Assembly: GCF_030272615.1 (NCBI RefSeq)
Contig: NC_081415.1
Location: 269,420,425 to 269,484,424 of the forward strand
Direction: 5' to 3'
DNA length: 64,000 bases
From: Cryptomeria japonica
Taxonomy: Eukaryota; Streptophyta; Pinopsida; Cupressales; Cupressaceae
The notes beneath the pieces were generated by a model. The model did no database searches. It was not told where the DNA came from and worked only from the letters and a program-made list of their open reading frames with translations. Position 1 is the first letter of the stretch. Every line of letters begins with the position of its first letter. The position numbers and the translations under genes were made by a program. This document shows, piece after piece, positions 48,649 through 59,044 of this stretch.

Positions 48649-49499
48649 ATGTTCCACGAGGACGCGTCCCCCCCCCCCCTCTTTTGGGCGCATCCCCCCG
48701 TCAGAAACGTCTCGGGGAGGGGGGGACGGGGACGCGACGTCCCTCGCCATCCCGCCACCACCACCCAAGCACCGTCAGGACGCGGAGACGTCTCTGCATC
48801 TCCCAAGGAGACGTGGAGACGTCTGGGCGTCTCCCCGTCTCTCGAGAGACGCCCATACGTCTCTTGAGGTACGAGGAGACGCCCAAGCGTCTCCCGCATT
48901 CCCACGTCAAAGCTAACCAAAAAAAACAGTTTTTAAAAAACATGTGACTTTGGGGGGGTTAAGGGGTAACCCTAATTAGACGTGGGCCAATAGAAAAATA
49001 ACACCTGACACCTTTAGAAAATAATAAAAGTATTTTTGGCCTCGCAGGGCGCTACCCCTCGACCCCGCCCTGTATCACGATAGGGAACGCGCAAGGGGCG
49101 CTGCCCTTGACCCCAACTTGGGGGCGCTGCCCCCAAACCCCTGTTGAAAAATATAAGGGGAAACTGTGCCGATAGAAGTAGGGAAAATTTAACCTCCGAG
49201 TCTAATTAGGCTCCATATAACAACACAATTAGCATTGAAGAAATCTTGGTATTTAGATTTAGTATTTCAAATTTCCTATAGTCTCATTTGAAATGTAATT
49301 CTTATACTTTAATACTATCATACATCTTTTCAAAACTAGTTTTTCAAGTACTATATGTATATGTATAACTATATCAGCACCACCACACACACCCCCCCCA
49401 GCCGCCGTCCCCCCACCATCCCCAAACTTAGGCCCTTGGTCCCCCTATCCCGGAAACGCGTCCCCCGTCCCCCCGTTCCCAACGCTCGTGGAACACTAG
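48649..49499. mobile_element. GC-rich terminal-inverted-repeat element, 851 bp
   Basis: The ends are inverted: ATGTTCCACGAG at 48649 and, read inward from the right, CTAGTGTTCCACGAG from 49499. They are flanked by TAAAATTCA (48640-48648) and TAAAATTGA (49500-49508), 8 of 9 identical. A 9-bp duplication with GC-rich ends points to a Mutator-like non-autonomous element. hAT is less likely, since its duplications are 8 bp. The interior has C-runs, many GAGACG/CGTCTC blocks (48780-48900) and repeated GGCGCTGCCC blocks (49097-49135). No transposase is encoded. The frames on both strands are low-complexity R/P strings. Confidence 0.65.
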
Positions 49500-49508
49500 T
49501 AAAATTGA

Positions 49509-50862
49509 TTTTTTTTTTAAATGTCCACATGATTTTGAGAAGCATGAAGTTAGGGTGAACATGTATTGGCTTCTCTAAAGATTGGTAGCAAGACATGATT
49601 ATTGCAACCATGTAGGTCTTGTTCAAGTGGTTTGAAGTATTATGAGGATGATTTGAGCTCTAAGAGAGTCAAAAACATGTTTATTATCAATAAACATAAA
49701 AACAAGTACAAGAAAAGAGAAAAATCTGAAGTATACTTTTTGTCTCTAAAAAGCATTAACTCTCATAGAAATTTTTGAATGAAGCTTTTACTCCCAAAAA
49801 AATTAAACTGCAAACAATCACAAGAAAAGAAGAAAATGAAAATTAAACATATAAAATAGGTTGGCATGGTTCCATTTTAGAATGCAAGTGTATAAACAAG
49901 GCCAACTTAAAGAAAAAATGAGGAAAATAGGCATACATAGATAAATAAAATTTTGAAATATCCCATGTGTTGTCAACAATCACAGAAAATTCATTTTAAC
50001 ATAGATCTCATATGCAACAAAGGATATCTAGAAGATTCAAGGTGACAATCCTACAATATAAAAGATTGGCAAAGTCTAATATTTTGTTCAAATCTTGGCA
50101 AATATTAAATTTGTGTTGAGGTGGATTAAGTTAGTTTTATAACTTCATTGCTCTCATAAGAATTTCCTACATGCGTGTCCAGAAAGTGGCTGTGGTGAAG
50201 GTATGTAAGTGATTCTCCCCGATTGATCATACACAAAAGAACCCCATCTGTGTACTCAAATGGAGCATTCTACATGGATGAAATTGTAAATATTGCCTAC
50301 CATTGCCTGCTACAATTTTGTTTTACAAGGGCATATACTACAAGTTCCTAGAGAACATTAATCTAACCTCCCTACCCAATGGTTACAATTAATTTGGGGA
50401 TTATAGTTTCCCATGTCCATCCCTATCATTTTTCTACTCAATCACTGCAAGATTGTAACTCGGGAAAAGCAGAATTCATTCTTTATCCTTAGGCTCATGA
50501 AGAGGTCGACTCATTCAGCGACCTTTACTCTCATTTTAATGCATAACATGCCGGTGAATTAATCCAACTGTGGAATGATTCAAAATGCCCATCACAAACA
50601 TCATCAAAAACACATCTCAGTCACCTTTGTCATCGTTTTATTCCAACTACAGATTTTTCTGTACTCAAAATCAGCCTTGTTTGGAAGATTATACAGGTAA
50701 AGCTCTACCAATCTCTTTTCCTCTCTTTTCAAATGTAAGGAATTCTACTACTTTGCCTGACAGAACCCACCTCATCCATCTGTTAGTAGCACTCTCTTTC
50801 CTTTATCACACACTTAGTCCAGGTTTTACTATGCAAAATTTGGGGAAAAGTTGGCCAATCAA
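49509..50862. other. Intergenic stretch downstream of glycolate oxidase
   Basis: No recognisable gene. The longest frame (50585-50875, plus) has no known motif and lies antisense to the expected 3' end of the glycolate oxidase transcript. Confidence 0.5.
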
Positions 50863-50868
50863 TTTATT
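50863..50868 (-). terminator. Candidate poly(A) signal of glycolate oxidase
   Basis: AATAAA on the minus strand, about 322 nt past the stop codon at 51190. Position is plausible for a plant 3' untranslated region, but other AT-rich signals cannot be excluded. Confidence 0.4.
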
Positions 50869-51189
50869 GGAGTAAAAAGATATTGGTAGTAACTTCACTG
50901 CTACCTTGTAACTACAACTTGAGTCGTCCAGCAAATTCTTGTAAAATTAGATTGAATATTCTAAGTTTTTATGATACCTGACACCATGCCCACTTAATAT
51001 TGACTAACAACTAAGATGCATTTGGGACAATATTTAAGATTAAGGTTTTGACTAGTGATAATAACATGTTCCCAAGATTTTCTTTAGGTTGTTACATATC
51101 ACACACAAATTTGATGTCTTACTTAGCATTTACCTTAAAAACTACCTTATAAGTATTGCATTCCTGGATAACCACTGACTTGGGTCAGG

Positions 51190-53650
51190 TTACAGCCTTG
51201 CCCAAGCCTTAAACATGTCAGCCTCAGTTTGAATGTAATTACGGTTTATGTCCTTCACTGAACAACATCCTGCCAAAGACATAGTGAGTTCAAATTCATC
51301 CCGAAGCATTTGCAGAACTTTTTTAACTCCAGCTTCACCTTCTGCAGCCAAAGCAAAGACAACAGGCCTTCCAATCTGCAAACAGTAGTCCAAGAAAAAA
51401 AAAATGTTAAGATTCGAAAATACATTGACTATTATCAAATTGATGCAGCAAACTTGACTAAATCACCACATAATATGACAGAAGCACAGTGAATGTAAAG
51501 ACATCCATGGTTAGGCATATGAATAAACAGCCTTGCCAATCATCAACATCGACAAAAAAGGCACAAACATGTCCCAAATACATCTAAGATAGCTTCGAGT
51601 TTCCAACATTGACAGTCAAACTAATTGCTTGGATTTTTTAAAACTCTAGATTCTTCAAAGAGATAGCCCACAAACATGCTCAATAAAGTAGACTTACAAA
51701 AACACCAGAGGCTCCAAGTGCCAGTGCCTTGAAAATATCTGTGCCACGTCGAACCCCACCATCAAGAAACACAGGAACTTGGCCTTGTGCAGCATTTACA
51801 ACCTGCACACACATTCATAACTTTGTCAGCTAATCTAGGGGAAAAAGTAGCCATACGAAATGCCCCATTGAAGAAAAAAGCCCTCATAAAATAGATAGAG
51901 ACCTCTTCAAGGCAGCTTATTGTCGCTGGAACATAATCAAGCTGTCGAGCTCCATGGTTGGAAACAATTATGCCTGCTACACCTGATTGGACAGCTAGCC
52001 TTGCTGTAACAGCATACAATGGAAAAATCAATCCTTTTGATCAGCTTGAAAATTTAGAAACAAAATTAGAAAAACAGAAATGAAATTATGTATTCTTATT
52101 TTATATATAATATCATAAACAATAAAGCACTTACTGTCCTCAGCAGTAAGTACCCCCTTCACAAGTATTGGCAAGTGCGTAATTGTCTGCAGCCACTTAA
52201 TATCCTGTTTAAAGGCCAAAAAATGTTTATCGTGTTTTGCATGCACGCCTACTTGGACAAAATTATATTCAAAATTAACAGATATAGTCACACATCATTC
52301 ATGTGCTTGTCAATACAGCCTACCCTAGATAAAATCAAGAAAGGCAAATCAAAGTTCGGTATTAGCTCAAACATGTGGATGTTTGTGTTTCTTTAGTATG
52401 TTTCTCTTAATATTAAAGGCATGAAAGTGACACTAATATATTAAGATGTATATTTTGTAAATAACAGCAGAAATACAATTGGTTAAATAAGCAGAAGAAT
52501 TTCTTTACTAACTTCAGACATTCAATACACACTTTCAAAAGCTAGTAACCAAAACCCCAGTAGATTATGTTGGAAATGATGCGTTTTGGACATCGGGTGC
52601 TCCCAAGGACTCAGCTTCAAATTGAAACCATACAATCCATTCAAACTAACTTAAGTAAATATTTTGGCAATACAAACCTTCCAACTCAGTGATCTGTCGA
52701 TTTGATTGGCAACATATGAAGCCAGTCCAGAGTCTTCGGTCTACAATGAAGCCATGTGGTTACAAAAAGTGAGAAATATCCAAAACTAAGATGAAGTGCT
52801 CAAAACAGGCTAATTACAATTTGTGAACTTTGATTCATTTATTTCAAAATACCATGTGGTTTAGAAAGAAAGTACCTTCTCCATCTTACCAAGGTCCAAG
52901 CCCTCAAAGTTCCTGAGGGTTAGATGTGGTGGGAGTACAAATCTGTAGGGTTTGTCAGCATTATTGAAAAAGAGAAAAAATTAGTTGTCAAAAAGTAGAG
53001 TTCAAATGAGGAGGCATATAAAAAGTAAATTCTTGAATTTAAAAACATATGCAATACACCATTAAATTTGAAATAATATTTTCACCAACATGCTTTTACA
53101 AGCCCAAGGCCCACTTGAGGCATTCTCAAAAGTAGAATTTTGATGTACAAACCCTAGGATAGTTTCTAGAGTAGTATTCACGTGAAAAAACTACCAAGAG
53201 AAGATTGATATCTCTTTAATCCATTCAATACTCAGGATAAAAGTACAAGGCAGCCATTCCCCTTAAAATTTCCTAGTCTTTGTTAATACCTGTTTCTAAT
53301 GTCTGCTTCCCTGCGCCCAAGTCGAGGAGTATCTACCGTGAGTGCAATTGCCTTGAAACCAGCATTCTCTGCCCTTCTAACAAGTTGTGCAACCACATGT
53401 CTATCCTTGATTACCTGCAATAACCCAAGCTAACCTAAGTTAAAATTGGATTATTTACATCTATTTTATATTTGCCCTTCACCGGATGACATTAAGCACC
53501 ATTTAACAAATATGCTTTTGTCATGCAGACGGGAAGCTCCATATGGCATGGGAATGGATGTAAGAAACCTACATAAAGCTGGAAAAAACGAATGCCTGGT
53601 CCAGTTGAGGAAATTTCTTCAACGCTAGATGTAGCCCATGATGAAAGTGT
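51190..53650 (-). CDS. GLO: Glycolate oxidase ((S)-2-hydroxy-acid oxidase), 3' eight exons
   Basis: This FMN enzyme oxidises glycolate to glyoxylate and hydrogen peroxide in leaf peroxisomes (photorespiration). Exons, all with GT-AG borders and joining in phase: 53573-53650, 53290-53414, 52876-52942, 52678-52740, 52135-52204, 51903-52003, 51698-51802, 51190-51375. They give 795 bp, 264 codons plus TAA. The first exon here begins [12 protein letters not shown]; about 105 N-terminal residues are missing and no upstream exon was found to the window end. Key residues in spinach-enzyme numbering: Tyr129 (FFQLY), Asp157 (LTVDTPRLG), Lys230 (ILVKG), His254 and Arg257 ([12 protein letters not shown]). 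FLDGGVRRG and IGRPVVF form the FMN phosphate site. The last residues, ARL, are a type 1 peroxisome signal. There are no stops or shifts, so the visible part looks functional. Confidence 0.95.
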
Positions 53651-55990
53651 CTGTAATAAACCAAGACTCAATTAGAAAAGTTCAAAACCAATAACTAATA
53701 AATAATTGCAAGACATAATTAAAAACAGATACAAGGAAACACTAAAAAACAAACTTTTGTGTTTTATATCATATTGAATCTTTAGAACCATTGTTCAAAA
53801 CCTCCATGAGTTACTTGCAAGTCACCAAGTAGAGAAGGCCTGGCAAGTAACTTGCCTTCAAAAAAATCCAAATATGTGTTGTTACTCGCAAGCCCTAAGA
53901 AAAACTCACATATAGTTACTTACTTAAGAACAGAAGTAATAGTTGTGGCAACTATTTACTTATAATTATTGTTTCCCTTTGTGGGTAGTAGTTGTAGAGG
54001 AACTGTTTGGGAAAAGGGGCCCTAGAGGGCTACATACCCGCACAACAGTTCACATCAAACTTAAGAGTAGAAAAAAAAACTACATATTTTATTCTTTGAT
54101 CCCATTTGGAAGCAGGGTATGTAGGCAGTATGGGAAACGAAGGATAATCCCACTACTTAGGCATTCAGGGATGGGGATTAAGATGTGTTTAAAGAAGATT
54201 ATGATAACTTGATTAATAATATAAGATTTAATACTCAAGAGAATCCACTGATTAAGGGAAGGGAAGAAATCTCAAGATAAAATATATTCTTTGTATACTC
54301 GGAAGGAATCCTAGATGGATTCTCTTGACTCTCCAAGACTTTAGGTCAAATGTTGAGGTGTGACTCAAGCTATTTAATTATATATTTATATACTCCTAAA
54401 GACAGCGACCTCAGTGCACTCCTAATAGGATAGTGTAGTCTTTAGAGAGTGATTCAAGACCCAAATGGTCCTAATGAGTCTAAGTCTCTGACCAGAGCAT
54501 TTTCTGTCCTTTATAGATAGATGAATCCATGTCCCATGTGGATAAGATGTCTAACCCGTATGGTTGGATACTTTTCCTAGATGGACAAATGCCTATCTCA
54601 TATGGATAGAAGCACTTTAGTATACAAGTGAATAAACACATGATAACTTTAAGAAATAATAAACCAAAAAAAATAGTGGTAATTTGAGGGTATAATGATG
54701 AGGTTGTTACAGAAGGCCAAGCACATTCATTTGATAGGACCTATGACTGTATTACTTACAATTATGAGATCATTTGTTCATGTGTTATAATTCATTTTGA
54801 GTTTTAAAACCTTCTACAAGGATCTATGGACTTCATTTGAAGCTATCTCTCTGTTCAACATATAAAGCTGCATCAACCTCTAAATACAACTCAAAAATCT
54901 GTTCACATTGACTGTTTTTAAAAGTCCGAATTGTTTTCCTTGTAAAAGGTCACAGGGGTCTGCTAAATCCAATTTGGATGGAACATTTCTACTGACTTTG
55001 TGCCTGTGTTTCATCAAACCTTTAGCATGTCTGCATAAAATCTTCAAAATTATTTTTTTATTTTGAATTATTTTATAGTTACAAAGACTTAAAGTTTATT
55101 CAATAACTGAGACAAGGTATCTCATCGGCTGCCTCCATTCCATGCATGTGAAGTATTTGCGTTTGGTACAGCATCCATATTCAATGGCCTATTGGCTAGT
55201 CACATCTAAGAAGATGCTAGTTGTGAAGAGTCACTAGGCTCCAATGAGGTGATTTGCAAATAGTTGGCACCTTAGGTAACAGCAAGGGGGAATTCCTATA
55301 AGAAATTTGTATCTCATGGTTGGAAGGCTCCCTTCTAAGGAGTACACTTTCTCACACTCTAAGAAAGTCGTCCTATGTAGCAGGGCAGGGGTGGGGGGCA
55401 TCTGGATTTATTTTTATGGAATGGGAGTTCCCATAAAATGAGGGAAAATGTGGTATTTGGAAAATGGGGGCCCCTCACTTTTAGTACTCAGATTTCTAGT
55501 AATTGTCTTTGGGATGGGGTTAGAAATTTTTTCCACCAGCATAGGTAAATTTTTGTCCCATGGCATCATTAGAAGACATCTACAATTTTCTTAGTATTAG
55601 CTGCTACTGAAAAAATACATGCCACCAACTTCCTAAAAATTCTGAGCTAAAATGTTTAGCATTGCTTGCTTCTATAACATCCATGGAACCACCTAATTGT
55701 CAAAGTTTACTAAAAAATCTCAACAGAGTGTGTTGAGAAATTTAAGTAGCCCCCCTCCATGGGACCATAGCCTCAGATTCTGTTTCTTTCCATACCTATG
55801 AATCTAGTAGAGGAGACCCCAACTGCAAACAAAATGTCCTAATGGTGACCATTCTGAAATAGATAGCTAGTGTGCACAGATTAAAAGTTACATAGTATGC
55901 TGCGTCCTCCAAAGACTATTCCAATGCTATTTTTTTCAAGAATCTTAATCTAATGTTGTTCACCATGGAGCTAATTTTCTTACAATTATT
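53651..55990 (-). other. Probable long upstream intron of glycolate oxidase
   Basis: A 3' splice site (TTATTACAG) ends at 53651, so intron sequence must lie directly upstream. I looked for the expected exons encoding the first ~105 residues (for example IMIAPTAMQKMAHPEGE-type text) and found none. Sequence is unique-looking AT-rich DNA without repeats I can name. The intron may extend past this stretch, perhaps past the window. Confidence 0.5.
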
Positions 55991-55992
55991 GG

Positions 55993-56200
55993 AGCATTGG
56001 CACAATGGTGAAGGCACTGGAATGATGGATGATAGGCCAAAGAATTGAATTCTGTCATCCCATTTTGTAAGTAATAATATTTACACTGGTTTAATTTATG
56101 TTGTATCTATGTCCAGTAGCTAAATGATAAAGGTGTTTACTTTCTTGAGGTAAATGATGGGGTTGCTGGAAATTGTTTCAACTTTACAATGTATGGTTGA
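55993..56200 (+). repeat. Candidate dimeric tRNA-derived SINE
   Basis: First head: A box TGGCACAATGG (55998-56008) and B-like AGAATTGAATTCTG (56041-56054). Second head: TAGCTAAATGATAAAGG (56117-56133), followed by TTGCTGGAAATTGTTTC, a decayed B region. The two heads lie about 119 bases apart in the same direction. No target duplication was found. Confidence 0.35.
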
Positions 56201-56785
56201 GGTGAGTTTTTTCTTGCCCTGTTGCATTTTATCAAAGATTTTTCATTGGCATTATTCATTTCCGCTAATTATATCATCTGTTACTATTTGTTATCTTTTA
56301 ATTGGAGGGTCTCTGGAATCTGATTTCAATCTAAAAACATTAATCACCATATATAGAGGCAAAAGATGTAAGATTTGTTAATAGAAAGGGCTTGTGGCAT
56401 AATTGTACAGTTGAAGAAATGAAAACCTAAAAAAATTAGCAGGCTAGACCAATGTACCTCAATATATGTGATGAAGCTTGTGGAATTATTGGTAGGGATG
56501 TTGTGAGTGAAATTAGACTTTGAGTTTGTATTGAGAGTCTTCACTATCAAAAGCATACAATATTCTTGACAAGCTGTTTTTTAAGGCTAACAAAGCACAC
56601 ATATGATATGGCTTGACAATCAGATTGTCCTGCTTAATCTAGTGGATTTGATCACATTCAAGACAACCCAGGAAACTCAGAGTTGAAGTTACAAATTGAG
56701 CAATATGAAAAGCTACATGATGGAATATTGTAAAGATCGTCATTATATTTGGGTACTTGGTATCTTGTCTATTCTCAAAGTTACA
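56201..56785. other. No recognisable feature
   Basis: AT-rich, short frames only, no similarity recognised. Probably intron or decayed repeat. Confidence 0.45.
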
Positions 56786-56955
56786 AAACTCGCAGAGTCT
56801 GGCCCAGACTCGGTGAGTCCTGAGGCGGGTCACCTCTGCCGAGGCCAGAGGACCTTGGACTCGGACTTGGCTGAGTCTGGCCAGGTCTGCACAGACTCAC
56901 GAATCTATCAGACTCGGCAGACTCCGTGAGTCCCGAGCCCCAGACTCTGCCACCC
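56786..56955. repeat. GC-rich foldback element of GAGTCTGG/CCAGACTC units
   Basis: GCAGAGTCTGG (56792-56802) is exactly inverted as CCAGACTCTGC (56940-56950). Between them many GACTCGG, GAGTCTGG and GTGAGTCC units in both directions make nested hairpins. It stands out by GC content from AT-rich flanks. It looks like a small inverted-repeat element. Flanking target duplications are not clear. Confidence 0.6.
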
Positions 56956-58079
56956 AGCATGTTAAAAAAAGGCAAAAAAAAATAAAAAGTCAGTGTTTTA
57001 ATTGAAACATCAACTCACACAAAGAAAGAACATGCCAACAAATAATCAGGCTCCATGCACAATTGGACTTGTGGAATAAAAAAGCATTTATTTTATAAGA
57101 ACGAATTTCTAATTCCAGAAATACATCAACTATCAGAAAAATATGTGTTAGCAAATTTCACAGAAATAAGGTCCAGATTGACATCTTTAAACAATATATT
57201 GAAAGGAAGTGGGGATCAGTCGAAAAGATAGGACCCTTAGCCTGTAATTTCTTCTTGGCAGTCCTGGATCACAGCACAGGAAAGAAAAGATTCTGAAAGA
57301 GGCCCATCATTTCATAGAAACTCTTGACTTCAATCACTTATCATGACTCCCCAATTTGATGCAAAGGCAAAGTTGGCAGTAAAGACTCGGGTGGCTTATA
57401 ATGTCTTGTTTGCTGACTCAGACATGCAAGAAGGATATACAAAAAAGATTGGAAACGCCATAGGGGAGTTCTTCTTACTCGAAATCACCATTAGAGACAA
57501 TTCCCTTTCATCCCACACAAATATGTGTATCAAAATGAATGTTTCAGAACTACTGTGTTAACCACTTTGCTGTCACTCGCAGGACACCTCATTAGAAATC
57601 CACAGCAGCTACTCCACATAAGGACCAGTTATATTAAACCAAGAACTACTAAACCAGAAGTACAACCAGAACAACAACATAAAGTAACGAAATCGAGGTA
57701 CCATGACAAATTCATGAACTGAGGGAGACAAAACTGTGACCTCAACGATCACAATCAGATCGGCCTATCTATTGTTGTCCTCCCACCCAGAGATAGTTGT
57801 GGGAGGGACATGGCCATCCTGAACTTCTATTTTGTTTGGCCTTCCGGTTGGTTAACCCTTAGAATTGTATACCATGGGTGGATCAGGAACTCTAATATTG
57901 AGGGAGAAGCAAAGGATGCAAGAACAGAACATCTATTCCAAAAAACACCAACCATAGAAGTGGGGACCCAGGAAACAAGAAATAGGAATGGGATAGTGTT
58001 GACATGTATTTTGTACACTGTCGAACACAGAATAAAATACCCAAGGGTACCTTATCCTCTCTTGAATAAAGCCTCTGAT
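56956..58079. other. No supported gene
   Basis: Open frames at 57343-57561 and 57810-58085 (plus) have no motif I recognise and no splice or operon context. I leave them uncalled. Confidence 0.45.
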
Positions 58080-58843
58080 TGCTGAAGATGTCGCGAAAAA
58101 GGATCAATCAGGATGACTCCAAGGTTCTTTGATGTAGGGTCTCTACGTGTGGATAAGCACCAGTGGTCGTTGTGAATGCTGTTTCATCAAGGGGGCCTTA
58201 CGTTTCCGAATTACAAGAACAGAGTTTCCTAAAACTAATGAATTCTCAAAAAGATCACAAGGTAGGGTTTGCAAGAGATAGGTTCTAATCTAATCCTAAG
58301 AATGACTCAATGTAGGCTAGACTTGGTAAGATTCTACCAATTTCAGTATTGCCAAGCAATTACAACTCCGCTGAAATTGATGCGATCTTCTAAGGTGATT
58401 AGTGATTTTCAAATCATCAAGAATTATAGATACTACCATAAAGATACATATCAATAGTTCAATAATGATTGAAGGTTCAAACAATCCAAATATTTCCAGT
58501 TGACCACACAAGGCGTCCTTACAATCAGTAAGAAGCTAGTGGTTTGGAACGTGAGTCTCACCAAAGATCAAGCCCAACACTTAGTCCTTCAAACTTTAAA
58601 TACTACTTCGACTGAGAATGATTCAAGAAAGTAAACAACCATGAAGATAGCCACAAGAATTGCAATAAAACACCATAACTTCAATATTTTATTGATCTCA
58701 AAGCCAACATAGACAACAATTGCTTGAAATTCTTTCTTCAATGCTCAATCTTGCTACAAAATAACTTTCTTCTCTCAAAAAGCTCTAATCTTCCAACTTC
58801 TAACTATCTGACTATCTAATGACAAAATGAAAAGGAGTGAGGG

Positions 58844-58851
58844 TATATATA
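58844..58851 (-). promoter_or_regulatory. TATA box in the LTR-like region
   Basis: CTATATATACCC on the minus strand, with a palindromic telobox pair about 65 bp upstream. Confidence 0.55.
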
Positions 58852-58915
58852 GCAACCTCAATTACAATGAACGGCCCAGATCAAAAGAAGATCAATGGCT
58901 GAGATTTTGACACCT

Positions 58916-58933
58916 AAACCCTAATTAGGGTTT
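58916..58933. promoter_or_regulatory. Palindromic double telobox
   Basis: AAACCCTAATTAGGGTTT is a perfect 18-bp palindrome made of two teloboxes (AAACCCTAA) head to head. Plant telomere-repeat-binding (TRB) proteins bind teloboxes in promoters. Confidence 0.7.
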
Positions 58934-59044
58934 GTTACAAAAAGTCCCCTTTTTATTGAACAATATTAAATGCATAGCCAAATATTTAATTGGCACAAAA
59001 ATCTAGGAAACATAGACCAATGATAATTAAGGTGCCACATCATC

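Larger units (their letters stand above)
58080..59044 (-). repeat. LTR-like region downstream of the 59-62 kb reading frame
   Basis: On the minus strand it starts TGAGATGATGTGGC directly at the stop codon of the large frame, after a purine stretch AGAAGAGAGG. It contains a double telobox palindrome (58916-58933), a TATA box TATATATA (58844-58851) and, about 150 nt later, AATAAA (58693-58688). Promoter, then poly(A) signal, is the layout of an LTR. The downstream end is a guess. No second LTR copy exists in the window. Confidence 0.5.

Noticed and set aside
48573-48947. Long overlapping frames on both strands in GC-rich DNA, and a possible CpG island
   Set aside because: The frames are low-complexity arginine/proline strings caused by GC repeats inside an inverted-repeat element; no promoter or gene lies next to it.
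57343-57561. Plus-strand frame of 72 codons
   Set aside because: No recognisable motif, no splice partners and no conservation evidence available.
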